The position numbers and the translations under genes are program-made. A model generated the notes under the pieces. It saw nothing but the letters and a program-made list of their open reading frames with translations, was not told the origin of the DNA and made no database searches. DNA of 64,000 nucleotides from NCBI GenBank assembly GCA_028023455.1, contig JAQFVV010013064.1, forward strand, positions 124,001 through 188,000. Reading direction: 5' to 3'. Source of the DNA: Epiperipatus broadwayi (lineage: Eukaryota > Onychophora > Udeonychophora > Euonychophora > Peripatidae). Positions 11,499-23,929 of this stretch are shown here, piece by piece. Position 1 is the stretch's first letter, and every line of letters begins with the position of its first letter.

Positions 11499-14400
11499 TA
11501 TTATTTTTTACTAAATTATACAAAATTGTATTATTCAGCAATTACTTTTTTAATAAAATAAGCGTTTTTTTTTTTATAATTTATATTATTATAAAACTGA
11601 ATTAAATTTTACAATTATCTTTGACATAATATTTTTTTCTCAATTAGTGACATGCAAAATCTGATTATAAAATTTTGCAAAAATATGATGTTTCCTCATC
11701 CAAATATTTAATAGTTAAGTACAATTAAAAAAAAACCAACATATTGAATATAGTTAGTTTTGAAAAGAAAGTTTGTTTGAATTTTTTTTTTACCAATTAA
11801 CATTGTCAGTATGCTTTTGATGACTACCTGGTATGTCAAATTTGAATCTGTTATTTAGTATGTCTTCTCTATTAATACCGCCAAGGCAGGATTCAAATAA
11901 TTTTAAATTTGCTTGACATAAATATTTTTTTATTTCCGTGGATGAATTTTTTTTTTTAACCCAACAATGAAAACTTGATGTTTCAAAATCATAAATAGTA
12001 TTTCAAATAACTTTTAATAAATATTAATGTGTGAAATTTTATAAAGTCTTTGGGTATACACTGAAAGCTTCAGGTCTCAACAATAGGTCTAAGAATTATT
12101 GAATGCATAATCCAAAGCTAAACTGAGTAGAAACGAGAAAAAATTAATGCTACTATGGTGATATTCAAATGTGGACTTATAATAAGAAGCTTATGAAGAA
12201 GTTTAGAATGAATTAATATTACTAATTATGTAATTTTAATATATTAAGCAGCTAACTCTTTATCAGCTGTGCCAAGGCTTCAAATCTCACTAACAACAAA
12301 TCAGAACAGGTATTAATACCTATTTACATTAAGCAAATATTTAATTACTTTGAAATTATGAGAGAGGAAATTTAAATTAACAGAAATAGAAATTATAATC
12401 AAATTCATTTTATTATAAATAAAATGTGTTGCCTTTTATATAATAAATGAATACATTCACAAATATATAAACTGGTAGGAACCCATTCGAATTAAATAAA
12501 CATGTGACATAACCAATTATGTAATTTGATAATTCCAATTCTTTAATGTATTAAATTACATAATTGGTTATATGTATATTTATTCAATCAATAAGACATC
12601 TGACTATAATATATTTCTGTATATGTTTTTAATTATATAAAAAGTATTATTAATAGTTGTGAATTTCAAATAATGTAAATAGTACTTTATAATATTTATA
12701 TTTATATGTATTTAAAAAAATGGAGTTAATTATAATTCTTAATTGCCCAAAATACAATTATATGCAGTGCTTATTGATTACAAAAGCATTACATTTTATA
12801 ATTGTATGTCATCTTTCATACTTTAAAATATTTGCTAAATACAAATAAGATCCAAAGTCTATTCTGATTTATGATTAGTGATAATTTGGAATTTTGGTAT
12901 GGCTAATGATGGGATTGCCTTAAAATAAGTCTCTGGGATTTGTACTGCCATGCTTTATAATTCAGAACTTGACTATTATGTAACATCCATTATTTTATTT
13001 TTCCATTCAAACTGATTATTAAGTAACATCTGTTATTTTATTTTTCCAATGAGATTTATAGAAGTACATAAAGTTTTGAAGGAGATTCAGAAGGGATTTT
13101 GTTTAAAAAGATAGTTTTGAAGGAGATTCAGAAGAGATTTCATTAAGAAAGATATATAAGTCATTTATTGTCACTTAGTGGATTGAAATGACTTATAAGG
13201 AAAATAAAGAAATACATGCTGCATTTTTAAAACAGAAAAGCATACATTAAAATGAATAGAAATTATTTTTAAAAAATCTTGAAAATATGGGAATAGAGTT
13301 TAGGCATTATTAAGAAAGATTAAAGATCTTTACACAGATAATTGTTTTCAATATCATTTGAATATTATGGAAGTTTTAATTGCAAAATCAATTTAAACAG
13401 AAAAATCTACTTTTACTTTTATTATTTACATCGTTTTGATTTAAGAGATTGGTAGAAGGATTGGGAGTAAAAATATTTTTATACAAGAAACCACAATATA
13501 TGACATAGTTACTTTTTTTGTTTGTAAATGATTTATCATTTTTTATATAATGTTAAAGATATAAAATTGTTATTTGAAAAATGTGCAGGGGTAAAAAAAA
13601 TATGAAAATAATGTTCAGTGAGAAAAAATATTAGAATGAGTAAAACCAAAGAATGGAAAGTGGGAGATTTTTTGTTTGAAAAAGTAAAGGATAAAGGCAT
13701 AGGGATACTTTGTAAAATGTGAAAGAGGAAATAATATAGGCAGTTGTGAATTAGAGTTGATGCAAAAAATAAAATGTGATTTGTTAAAAATCTGACCTTT
13801 TTCATATAACAGCTATGTGGCATGTTGCATATATTAAATAAAGGGATAGTTTGAAAATATATAGACATATACAAACACTTGTATTCAATAAAATTTTATA
13901 ATTTGTATACATACTTTAAAAACTTATAGATATTTGAAAATGGTAAATAGTGAACAAGCCATTTTCAATCGACCCAGGTCATGTTTCACATGTTTTCATT
14001 ATAATAGTGCAATATTTGTTCATAAAGTATTAGTTTAGTCATAAGCATCAATTTTTTTCTGTTACTTCAAATTTCTATATATAATTAAAACATGTAAAGA
14101 CATTTGAAAAATGACAAATGACCTGTAATAAAATTGCTACAATTCAGTTTAGGAGGAGTATTTTTTTGACTGCAGTAAACTCATCTTACTGACTAATGTG
14201 TGTTGGTGATCCTATTCATTTACTAGATGAAAAATCACATAATTATAATAGCTGCAATAATAAAAATGTATGGAATAGACATTAGGAATTTGCCCGGCTT
14301 GTTTCCTTTAAGGCCTCAAAAAGGAGACTCAAGGGCTCCTTTCAATTAATAGCAAAATTTCTTTTTGGATCTATGCACGTATTTAATAAATAGATGGACA

Positions 14401-14781
14401 AATAGATATATATCATTTGATATTATTAACTAAGATCGTTTTTGATGGTTTTTCTTATGACATTAAATATTAAATGATATTTATCATTTCATTGAACCAA
14501 TGCTTGAAATTTTGACGAAATATTTTTTTCACTGCAATAATAGACCATTGCTAGAAAAAAAAAAAAAATAGATTTGATTATTCAAAGTTGACCTTTCTAT
14601 AACATTATTTTTTTTTTTTTTGTAATGATAACTGGAAGTAAAAGTTATTATGCATTAAACTAAATCTTGCATTTTCTCTAGTGGATTTTACATATTCATC
14701 TTATAAATAATTATACTATACCATTGTTAAATGAAAATAAAGATTTGATTTTTCAAAGGTCACCTTTCTATAACATTTATT
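11499..14781. other. AT-rich stretch with minor repeats
   Basis: No supported gene. A small direct repeat (TAACATC..TTATTTTATTTTTCCA) lies near 12979-13005 and again at 13024-13050. The 112-codon minus-strand reading at 13536-13874 is low-complexity; its plus strand (13560-13700) is purine-rich and vaguely like decayed LINE sequence but too degraded to name. Confidence 0.4.
13072..13153. repeat. 41-bp tandem duplication
   Basis: AGTTTTGAAGGAGATTCAGA starts at 13072 and again at 13113; the two units differ at a few bases. Confidence 0.8.
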
Positions 14782-14962
14782 ATAAGAGTGATTGGAAATA
14801 AAATTTATTATATGTTGAAACACATTTTACAATTAATTATTGTTTAACAATATTCATAAAAAGTAAGTGATGATAAGAGTGATTGGAAATAAAATTTATT
14901 ATATGTTGAAAGACATACAATTAATTATTGTTTAACAATATTCATAAAATGTAAGTGATGAT
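14782..14962. repeat. About 91-bp tandem duplication
   Basis: ATAAGAGTGATTGGAAATAA begins at 14782 and again at 14873. Both units run through AATTAATTATTGTTTAACAA to GTAAGTGATGAT. A more diverged relative of the same text seems to precede it at about 14577-14645. Confidence 0.8.
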
Positions 14963-15076
14963 ATTGCATTAATAAACTGTTCTTTTTTACATCCATTAGT
15001 ATATGTATATGCAGTACATATTTAAACTAATTAATAACTGAAACAAAGGCTTATTATATACCTGGGTCTATATATG

Positions 15077-15550
15077 TAATATATAGGGTTTATGAGGACA
15101 GACTTTCACACGACCCACCACTCTCCACTCTAGCTCATAACACTGATACATATATGTCGAAAAGAAAAATAATCATTTCATGCTAAACCAGCAATCATCA
15201 GTTGGTCCATATTGCCATCTCTACACATATGTGCTATAAGTGCTCAGATATATATTAAGATAGCCAATCTTCATACTAATTGGATGGACGATTGAAGAGT
15301 TGGAGTGTGGAGTAGATTGAAGCCTGTCCATTAAAGTATGAAGATTGGCTATCTTAATATATATCTGAGTACTTATAACATATATGTGTAGAGATGGTAA
15401 TCTGGACCAACTGATGATTGCTGGTTTAGCATGAAATATGTATATTGGTGATTATTTATTTTTTCGACATGTATGTGTTCAAGTGTATCAGTATTATGAG
15501 ATAGAGTGGAGGGTCGTGTGAAAGTCTGTGCTCATATACCCTATATATTA
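15077..15550. mobile_element. Full palindromic MITE, family B
   Basis: Exact terminal repeats TAATATATAGGG (15077-15088) and CCCTATATATTA (15539-15550) continue inward as imperfect 200-bp arms. The left arm carries GACTTTCACACGACCCACCA and TAGCCAATCTTCATACT; the right arm carries the complements. The arms are joined by an asymmetric loop (about 15280-15340) with GGATGGACGATTGAAGAGTT. No ORF. The flanking duplication may be TA, which cannot be told from the terminus in this sequence. Relatives lie at 7092, 11229, 27209 and 50343. The controlling transposase is unknown. Confidence 0.85.
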
Positions 15551-15962
15551 AACTAATTGTGTATTTAAGCAAATTGCGTATGTCGTTTGCATCCAGTCTC
15601 TGCATTATGGAATATGATTGTTCTTGTAACTACTAAAACATTCGTGGACAGATTGTAAAATATTTTTAGATAAAAATTTCTTATGCAAATCGTATACTAA
15701 TATAATTTATAGCTTTAACAGTAAATATTTATTAACCCTTTGGCACTATAACAGATTTAATTGTTTTCCCTAGTAAGACATTTTGTAAGCTTTTAACTTT
15801 TGATTTTAGTATTAAATCATTATTCTATATCACAATTCAGTAAATTTGCAAATGGAAAAAATTCTAAAAACTCATATTTGAATTTTGCATATATTGAAAA
15901 AATGAGTTAGGTAATTTGAACAAAAGATGCTTTTATCATTGAATGATTGGCAGAGCAGAATA

Positions 15963-16046
15963 ACTGCCTAGCGGTTAGCATAGCTGCCTTCCAAGCAGCT
16001 GGCCAAGTTTGCTTCCCGGTCAACACATTTGACATGAAAAAAGTAA
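15963..16046 (+). mobile_element. tRNA-like SINE copy (family 1)
   Basis: A-box-like GCGGTTAGCATAGC, then TGCCTTCCAAGCAGC (anticodon-stem-like), then the B-box-like GTTTGCTTCCCGGT and the family end TGACATGAAAA. It pairs well with the reverse complement of 58490-58586. The divergence makes a functional tRNA unlikely. Confidence 0.7.
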
Positions 16047-16499
16047 ATAAATAAATATCTCTGATAAATGATCAAATTGCGCTTAAAATATTAAAATTGC
16101 TTTTGAATTTTTAGAATATCTCAAATTATTTTAACAGAGTATTGGCAGTGATGTTTTAGCAATCATTTTCATAACGTAAGGTGATCAGAATGTTGTGCTT
16201 ATTTCTTAGGGTTGTGTTATAAATTATTACCTTCTATAATAGTATAATAATGTATACCTTTGATTTTTATTAATTATTACACAAATATTGTGTAAAAATA
16301 ATTTGTATTGTTATAAATTTTGCAAAAAATAATATTTTTAATTATTGCAAAAGTCAATCAAAGAGATGAAGACAGGACTAAAACACTTTAATTTTTCTGC
16401 TATTGATTACACTGGCCTCTTGATTTTTTTTTTTTAATTAAAATATTAAAAATTAAAAATTTACTAATTTAAAAAAAAAAAAAAAGAAAATTAGTGAAA

Positions 16500-17400
16500 T
16501 ATCTCAATATATGGCTGCAGAAAGACTGCCTTCATTTTACCTTGAGGCTTGGGGGACTGATCAGAGTGAGAATGGTTGGATGATTTGGTTGCTCAACAGC
16601 TTACTGAATTCGTTGATAATTGCCAACCTGTGTCTGAGGTTAGCTGAAGGGGTATTTGAGAGTACAGGTAGTCATTTTATTGGCATTGATCTGAGTATTC
16701 ACAAAATCAGTATGTGGTCTGCACTATACTAGAGAGCAGTACTCAATCACAGAATAAATAAGTGCTAATCCTGAAGTTCTAAGAATGCCGCATTAGAACT
16801 CCATGTGGTGCCTGTAAGCTTGGAGATGATATTATTCCTGGTGACAAATTACTTTTTTATATCTGTAAGATGGGGTTTAAAAGAAAGAGTTTGATCCAAT
16901 TTAATTCCCAGGTATTTTGGATGTGATTCATTTGTAACTTTGTAGTTACAGAAATTAACATTATGAGTTGTTTTTTTTTATAGCTAGATTGTTATTGAAG
17001 TGGAAACAAATGGAAACTGATTTCTCTGGATCAGGCTTGAGGTACCAAAAACTGATAAGTTTTGCTGGTGTTGTTCTCAAGAACAACCCTAAATTTCCTA
17101 TTCTTGAGAACATCATCCAAGAATGCAAAGACAGATTTACATTTGATGACCTTGTTTAGTTTATAGGTCAGTCCCTTTCGTCAAAATAATATCAAAAGCA
17201 GAGCTAAAATCAAAAAGTGCAGTACCTCTTTTGTAATGGAATTGAAAACCTTTCTCAATAAGTATAGTGAGTGAGAGAACCTGATCACAACAGTTATGAT
17301 TTGATCAGAAACCTAAATTAAGCAACCTCAAGAATTGGTGATAGTCTTGCCAGGAGAATTCATTCAAAAAGTTTGCACTGCAGCTGAGGAGGGAAATATG
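16500..17400 (-). pseudogene. Jockey-like LINE reverse transcriptase, minus strand
   Basis: Read from 17400 downward: a VSDQIITVV-like piece (family FRxNHSCxDQV), ALFDFSSAFDIIL near 17220-17180 (RT motif A, FDLSSAFDTVW type), KNRKFRVVLENNTSKTYQF near 17100-17050, FHFNNNLA near 17000, NESHPKYLGIKLDQTLSF near 16940-16885, then ISKLTGTTWSSNAA and EYCSLV near 16820-16730. The YxDD region is missing (internal deletion near 17040-17000), and stops and frameshifts interrupt the rest. The plus-strand readings at 16511-16732 and 16968-17159 are shadows of this fragment. Confidence 0.8.
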
Positions 17401-20400
17401 TAATTCACTTATTATTATTAAATTGTCATGGTAACATTTTTAGACTTCAAGTGTTTTATGAATAGGTTTTCAATGGAAAACATTGTTTAAAAAATGAAAT
17501 TAATTAATAATTTTTACCTATCCAGAATATAATAATGTTTAGTTGTGAACTATAAAGATTTTATTGGAATCTTGAGTAATTAGTTCTTACCTGATATTAG
17601 TAAATTTTAATCATATATATAATAGTTGTGCATGTTTCATGTTTCACACACTGAAATAAAACAATTGAAATCTGCTTAATATAAATAACATTCAAGTCTA
17701 TTCTCTTTGCAGTTAATAGTTTCTCTTGAAACTGATCTTATGCACCATGTAATTCAAAGTTTGGTTTTAACACATTATATTTTAGTTAAATAACAACTAA
17801 TAGACTGCTTAAACACTTATAATATTAATCATTATTATAAGTATGTTCTATATCTGAAAACATATTGAAATAATTAGTTAACATGATATTTCAATTATGT
17901 GATAACTTCATTATTGTTAGTGATAGTTTACTACTGCTTCCTTCTTTCTTAACATGCTAAATTTAGCTTATAATATTCAACTATATTAATTATCTTCCAA
18001 GCTATCTTTTTTTTTTAGAAAGCTGAGTTACAATCAATTTTGCTGGTTATCCAGGTATTGGATAATTAATAGTTAACTAGTCAACCTTAGCTAAAGTTTA
18101 AAACATGTAAGAAAAAGTGCTAAATCTTTCATCATTCAGCAGTTGTCCAGCTTTGCAATTTCTTTTTTTAATACTTCTATTTGGAAACCTATTGAAAACT
18201 TTTGACCTTTTAGTGGATTATTTAAAGGCTGTTTTATCTTACATTATATCATTAAAATTATATCTTAATTTTATTTGTTTATTTTAATATTGATTGTTAA
18301 TTTTCAAAATAAAATTAAAAATACATGCACTTTTCATGACAAGCCCTTGTAAAAATGTATTGCTTTATAGCAAGAATTAAAACAAAGGGTATTAAGCTTG
18401 CTGATGTGCATTGTAGATAAAACACGATTTTTAAAATTATTATGATGTATGGATTTTATCTGGCTTTCAAGCTATTAACTAGTGATATGCTAGTGAATTT
18501 ATAATGATTTACTCTTCAGAAGCTGCTGCTGCTATCTGTTATAAGCTTGAAGAATCAGTAAATACTAGATAATAGCACTTCTTAAATTCATATCTTGTTC
18601 TTCCCTATCAATATCGGTCAGAGTAATTTCCGGGTTGTAATATAGCTGGTTCTTTTGGATTTCATGCATCTTTGTTTGCTAGCAACCACTTTTTATTTAT
18701 TATCATGTAATTCATTGAAATTCACAAATGTGTTAGTGTTTTAAATTCAAGTCAGTTTACTTGCTTTGTTATATTAATATATAGTTTTATTTTATATAAC
18801 GATCAACTGCTTATAGTTGTTATAAAAACTGTAGACACAAACTATATAGTTACTGAATTGGTGTCAGAACTACATAACTATGCAACAAGTTGGCTTTGGA
18901 TTGAAACATTAAGATATTTTTGAATTTCAGTCTGCTAGTTTCATTAAAAAAGTATCTAATTACTAGAAACACAGATCCAAAAAAGATTTAATTGCATTAG
19001 AGCAGGTTCAACTCTTTACTGACAAAGACCATAAACCAAAAACTATTCTGTGGATATGGATGTTAATACTGGATATGAATTTAACAAGTACTACCATTAA
19101 AAATTTATTTGTTACTCAAACATACAATAAATGACAGCAATTGAATAGAATAGTTTGGCCATGTTAAATATTGGACAAACCTATATGTTATTTTTGAATC
19201 CATATATTAAATTATAAAGTTTATTAATTAACTACTATATTTATAATGGAAAAGTTAAATAATTATAAAGAAAAAAAAAATTTTTTTAATGTAAATTTTA
19301 TAAAATCAGTTGATGTGTTTTAGCATATATTCTAACTGAATTTGTTTAAAAATCTGAGAAACATTCATAAACAATTCTAAAAAATGTAAAATATATCAAA
19401 ATATTTGTATTTCTTTGGGGAAAAAAATGATAATAATAATTTTTATGGCATTAATAAGTCTGACAAATGTAATTAATTCTAATATAATAATAAAATTAAC
19501 ACTCTACTTGGTTATCAATAATTTCAAAATGAAGAACTGAAATTTTTAACGTATTAAGGTAGTAATGAATTTGTTCTATTTATCGTTAAGAATTATAAAC
19601 ATCTCACTTATAAAAAGTCACTAAAATGTCTTACACATATTTTTGGATAAAAATATGAAAAACACACATTTCATAAAATGCAGGCAGTTATAAGTTTCAC
19701 ATTTGACCATTTTCACATTACTTTACTGGCAAAAACAAATTATTTTCATCTTTTGTTTAAGACATTAGATTATTTTTTGGGGGAATTTGTTTCTTATTTA
19801 AACATTTTGATGTAATATACTTTTTATTACATATTAATTTCAATGCAAAATAGGAAATAAGATTTTAGTTTCATCTGCATTTTGTTTTTTATGGATTGCT
19901 TTCATTTAACACACTTATTACTGTTACTTTCTTATCGATCCTTTCATATTGTTTTGCTTGCTAAAATATACATTATGTTTATGTTTTTATTTTAAGCAAA
20001 CCAAGATTATGGCTGACTACATTTTATAAAATGTACATTTTTCTTTTTTTGTATAGAAGTGAGATATTTTTTTGTTTTTATCTCATTGGTAAATGGAAAG
20101 CATTCATCATTTCTTTAGAAACATTAAAAAATAATGTTGTTTATTTTCAAATTAATAATAATCAAATATTTGTTAATTTTAAAGTTACAGTAGAATAAAT
20201 TACATTTCCAGACTTAGTGCTGTCATTAAAATTATTTCATTTTTTTTTTTAAACAATGAAATGTTTATATTTTGCCATTTTTTAAAAATTCCATAAAGAT
20301 TAGATTTTTTTTTATTTTTATGAATTTCCCTATATATAGTTCACCAGCAGATAGATCATCCAAATTCAGATAGACTCATGCTAGAATCAATTAATTCTCT

Positions 20401-20735
20401 CAAAATATTTTTATTTCCTGAGCTTTTATATCTTTAACCAATCTGATCTGCAATTCACACATGGTTTGATAAATGGAATTGTATCCAATACATTTTTTAT
20501 GCAATAGCTATTTTTCATTAAATCCAATCTATTGTTATCTAATTAAGTATACCAAATTGAAATCTTTTTATCATCCGCTATTGTATGATAATGTTGAGGT
20601 TTGAAGCATCTTTGATCTTCCATTATCTACAATATCAGTTTAATTAGATATAAGTGCATGGAGGCATGAGTTAAAAAAAGCTTGAAAATTGTTTATTGGG
20701 AAGTTTAGGTGTAAGAGCTCAATTAGGATGGGATT
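17401..20735. other. AT-rich stretch, nothing recognised
   Basis: 3.3 kb with no ORF of 60 codons, no tRNA-like structure and no repeat shared with the rest of the window that I could see. It may be intergenic or part of a 5' intron of the transporter gene. Confidence 0.45.
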
Positions 20736-20755
20736 TTTTAAGTACACTTAATGTA

Positions 20756-21175
20756 CTAAACATCATATGATCACTATTTCTTATGCTAGCACAGTCTGGG
20801 GATATTGGATGAGTAGGCACTAGATAGGGATTTTATGCACAAGCCTTCTGGCATCCATTGATTACTCTGGTCGGCACTGAAAATAGAAAGGGTACATATA
20901 ATGAAGTTATGGAAGAAGAAATATGAAAAAAGTGATTATACAGAAAATGAATTATTGTTTTTTATGCTGGGTTTGGGAAAAGATAATGGGGATTTAGATA
21001 TAAAGGTTATAGAGTTGACAAAGATTGTGTTGTGGAAATGGGATGGAGCAGAATATGGGAAAATTTAGAGTGGTGAATGGAAAATAAAGTGGCTAACAGG
21101 TTTATCTGGGCATAATTGCTGAGATATTCTTGACTTTGTTTAAGGAGAAGCCACAATACATCACATCACATCTTG
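20756..21175 (+). mobile_element. Composite LINE-tail insertion with 20-bp target duplications
   Basis: A 420-bp block lies between perfect 20-bp direct repeats (20736-20755 and 21176-21195, TTTTAAGTACACTTAATGTA). Its 5' part (20756-20880) is foldback family A sequence: an AAACATCATATGATC head shared with 57889, then AGTCTGGGGATATTGG and GGATAGGGATTTTATGCAC. From about 20886 it matches the 3' end of the LINE at 48446-48680 (AGGTTATAGAGTTGACAAAG against AGGTCATAGTGTGGACAAAG). It ends in an ACATCACATCACATC tail. The duplication shows that the two parts entered together by target-primed reverse transcription. Confidence 0.8.
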
Positions 21176-21195
21176 TTTTAAGTACACTTAATGTA

Positions 21196-22640
21196 ATTCA
21201 TTAAGCAATTTTTTTTCTCTCTGACTTTCCATTGTGAAGTTAGTTCTTCATAAGTTTTTGTAGATATTTCTAACAACTAAAAATAATTTAAATGTTTTCA
21301 CTGTTATTTTTTTCATTTGTGATATAAATTGATGTGTTGAATTATATCTTATAGTAGTATATACATAGTATGTTTTAGTTAAAAATTGATTGGTTCTATC
21401 TCCATACTACCAACAATGCCATCACAAAATTCAAGCATATTTTATTTAGAGACATACTTTAGTTATTGACTACAAAAATTTTAAGGTGTTAGCATATATT
21501 GCTTAAATAATAAAATAAAAGCAAGCAATTGCTATTAGCAGAATACCTTTTAATCAAAAGTTTTTCTTGACAGTCCTTATATCTAGCCCAAAAGTTATAT
21601 CTATCGGGCTTTCAAAAAACTCAATCTTCTTTAAACATTAACAAATTAAAACTAATTCCTAAAAATGTTATTGTATATTTTCTTTTACTCTAGTGCAAAA
21701 TTGCAAACCTTGTTTATCCGGACCTTTTTTCTCTGTTTATTCAGTGTAAGTAATGGAAATCATAAAATTATAAGATACGAGATTGGCCTAAAAATCAGTC
21801 CCCCCTTCAGATAATACACATTCAGGAAAACAAGCTATCCCTGTGTTTATACTGTCTCCCTGAACTACTTCACAATATCTATCATCATTAATCTCATAAA
21901 TTATTTACTCAAGCAAATTTTTTAAGATAGATCAACAATACAGTATCATAGATATTATGCTCAAAGAAAATACTCTTTCTTCCTTAATTTAAAATTAAAA
22001 ACCTATTTCTATTATTCCAACTATCATTAAAACTATTGATTGTTAAAGATGAAATACAATCATTCATCATTCCCACAACAACGCAGTACTAATTTGCAAG
22101 ATAAGGTTCCCTAACTTTTGCAGCAATCGTGTTTTTAAAGATGATCATAGTTGAAATAAGACAAACAATGAAATCAGGTTTCATAAAAATTCAGTTGGAC
22201 ATTGCAGCTACCTTTGACTCTTTTAATAAGCATAATATTTCACTGCTTTACTGTGCATACTGGATAATTTACTCCTCAATATGAAAATTCACAATATTTG
22301 GAATGAGTCCTTCGGTTTCTATCCTTATAATTCAACCCATCATGATTTCTCTTGTTTTTTATTACTTATATAAAACCATTTTCAGAATTAGAAAACAAAT
22401 CTGATATATATATAGCTATATAAATCAATTATATTTTTTATATGAATGACTTGGTTGTTTCTTTCAAAATATTTGGCCATATTTTATTCCATATTGGAAA
22501 ATTCTTCTACTAATTATTCCTTTACCTTTAACAAAAACAAATCCACATGGAGCATTCTTAATGGAAAGCAAATATCATCTGCTTACAGTTTACCTCCCTA
22601 TAGTATACAAATTTTTAAGCTTTTCTATTCATTTTTCCTA
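21196..22640. other. Stretch without recognised gene
   Basis: AT-rich. Around 22190-22230 the plus strand reads QLDIAATFDSF, faintly like an RT motif A, but no other motif supports it. The 121- and 144-codon plus-strand readings that start at 22446 and 22561 are shadows of the minus-strand LINE fragment that follows. Confidence 0.4.
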
Positions 22641-23010
22641 TCATCCATTATCAATCCACTGCGGGATGAAGGTTTCTCCAAGTTTAATCCATCTTCTCCG
22701 ATCTTTAGCTTCTCTTCTCCATATCACCCCTGCACACTTTCTTATTCCATCCATCCATCTCACATGTGGTCTCTTTCTGGGTCTTTTACAATCTCGTGGA
22801 ATCCAGTTTAAAATTTCAATTGTCCATCTATTATCATCTCTTCTAGCAATATGTCCAGCCCAACTCCATTTCGATCTTTTAATTTTTTTCAATGAGGTCA
22901 GTAACACCTGTTTGTTCTCTTACCCAAACATTGCGTTTTCGATCTCTTCTTGTTACTCCCAACATACATCTCTCCATACTTCTTTAACACATTGAAATAA
23001 ACATTGTCAA
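22641..23010 (-). pseudogene. LINE RT C-terminal fragment, minus strand
   Basis: An open stretch at 22907-22641 reads the C-terminal domain of an endonuclease/RT polyprotein: KRSKWSWAGHIARRDDNRWT, then WIPRDCKRPRKRP, RWMDGI, IWRREAKDRRRW and GETFIPQW. Just upstream, in another frame (about 22985-22905), RSMERCMLGVTRRDRKRN and VWVREQTGVT continue the family order, so one frameshift separates them. The catalytic RT core is absent. Its relatively intact reading marks it as younger than the relic at 4930. Confidence 0.85.
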
Positions 23011-23929
23011 ACCAGGTTTTAGTTTCAGATGAAAAGATTATGAATTTCCTTCAAGTCTATCTTTCTATTCATATGAAAGTTGATTCTTTGTGTAATAAAC
23101 TTATATAGGGCCAAAAAGCAATAATAGGCTGTTTTTAAAATGCAAAAACATTCCATAATGATCTCATTGCATTCTATTCTTGTCTTCTATTTAAAGAAAA
23201 TAAGCAATGAAATTTACAGAATTATGGTCTTCTACTTTGAAGTGCAAACTTTCATTATTATATCTATTAACCCCCCTCCCCCATCCCAAACTAAAAATAA
23301 ATTCATAAAAGACCTATTCAGTTTTGTCTTCACACGTGTGTGCTATTTTTAAAAAAAATTATTCTGAATCTGGTAGTGGAAATGAATTCATTATCACTTT
23401 TACCAATCGTATTATAAGGAAGTTCAAGCATGGGTATGATTTGGGCATATATTGATGCTAACTATTTTTTATAGAAAGGGAAAAACTGGAATACTTTATA
23501 TTAATATCATTCCTTACAATCCTATTGTAACCTAATATCTATCATCACTCATTCCCAAGTTTCATCCCTAAATATAGTAATTAATAACATACATAGGGAG
23601 CTATTTCCAAATATTAAAATAACTTCCTACATCTCGGAAACTTCAATAACTGCTAAATAAATTTAATATATTAAACTGACTCAAAACAAAATACATAAAG
23701 ATCCAGCACATTTTTGGAATGTGATAAAGACTCATTGTCCTTCAGTTAGACAAAATACATGCATAGTAGATATGGAATCAAATGAATTTTTATCTTATAT
23801 CTCAACTTAATGTGAAATTTTGGAATATACATTTACTCAAAATCATTTGAATGAGATATATGCCTCTACAAAATTACTAAAAAATAAAAAAAAATGTTGC
23901 TTATGATAATATACCAGTTTTTATTTATA

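Noticed and set aside
13536-13874. 112-codon minus-strand ORF
   Set aside because: It is Phe/Ile/Ser/His-rich low-complexity text opposite a purine-rich strand, the same pattern as shadow readings of the LINE at 42-46 kb.
16511-17159. Two plus-strand ORFs as genes
   Set aside because: The minus strand reads ordered Jockey-type RT motifs across the same bases.
22190-22235. RT motif A (QLDIAATFDSF)
   Set aside because: No second RT motif at the expected distance on the same strand.
22446-22995. Plus-strand ORFs of 121 and 144 codons
   Set aside because: The minus strand carries a recognisable RT C-terminus (WAGHIARRDDNRW), so the plus-strand readings are shadows.
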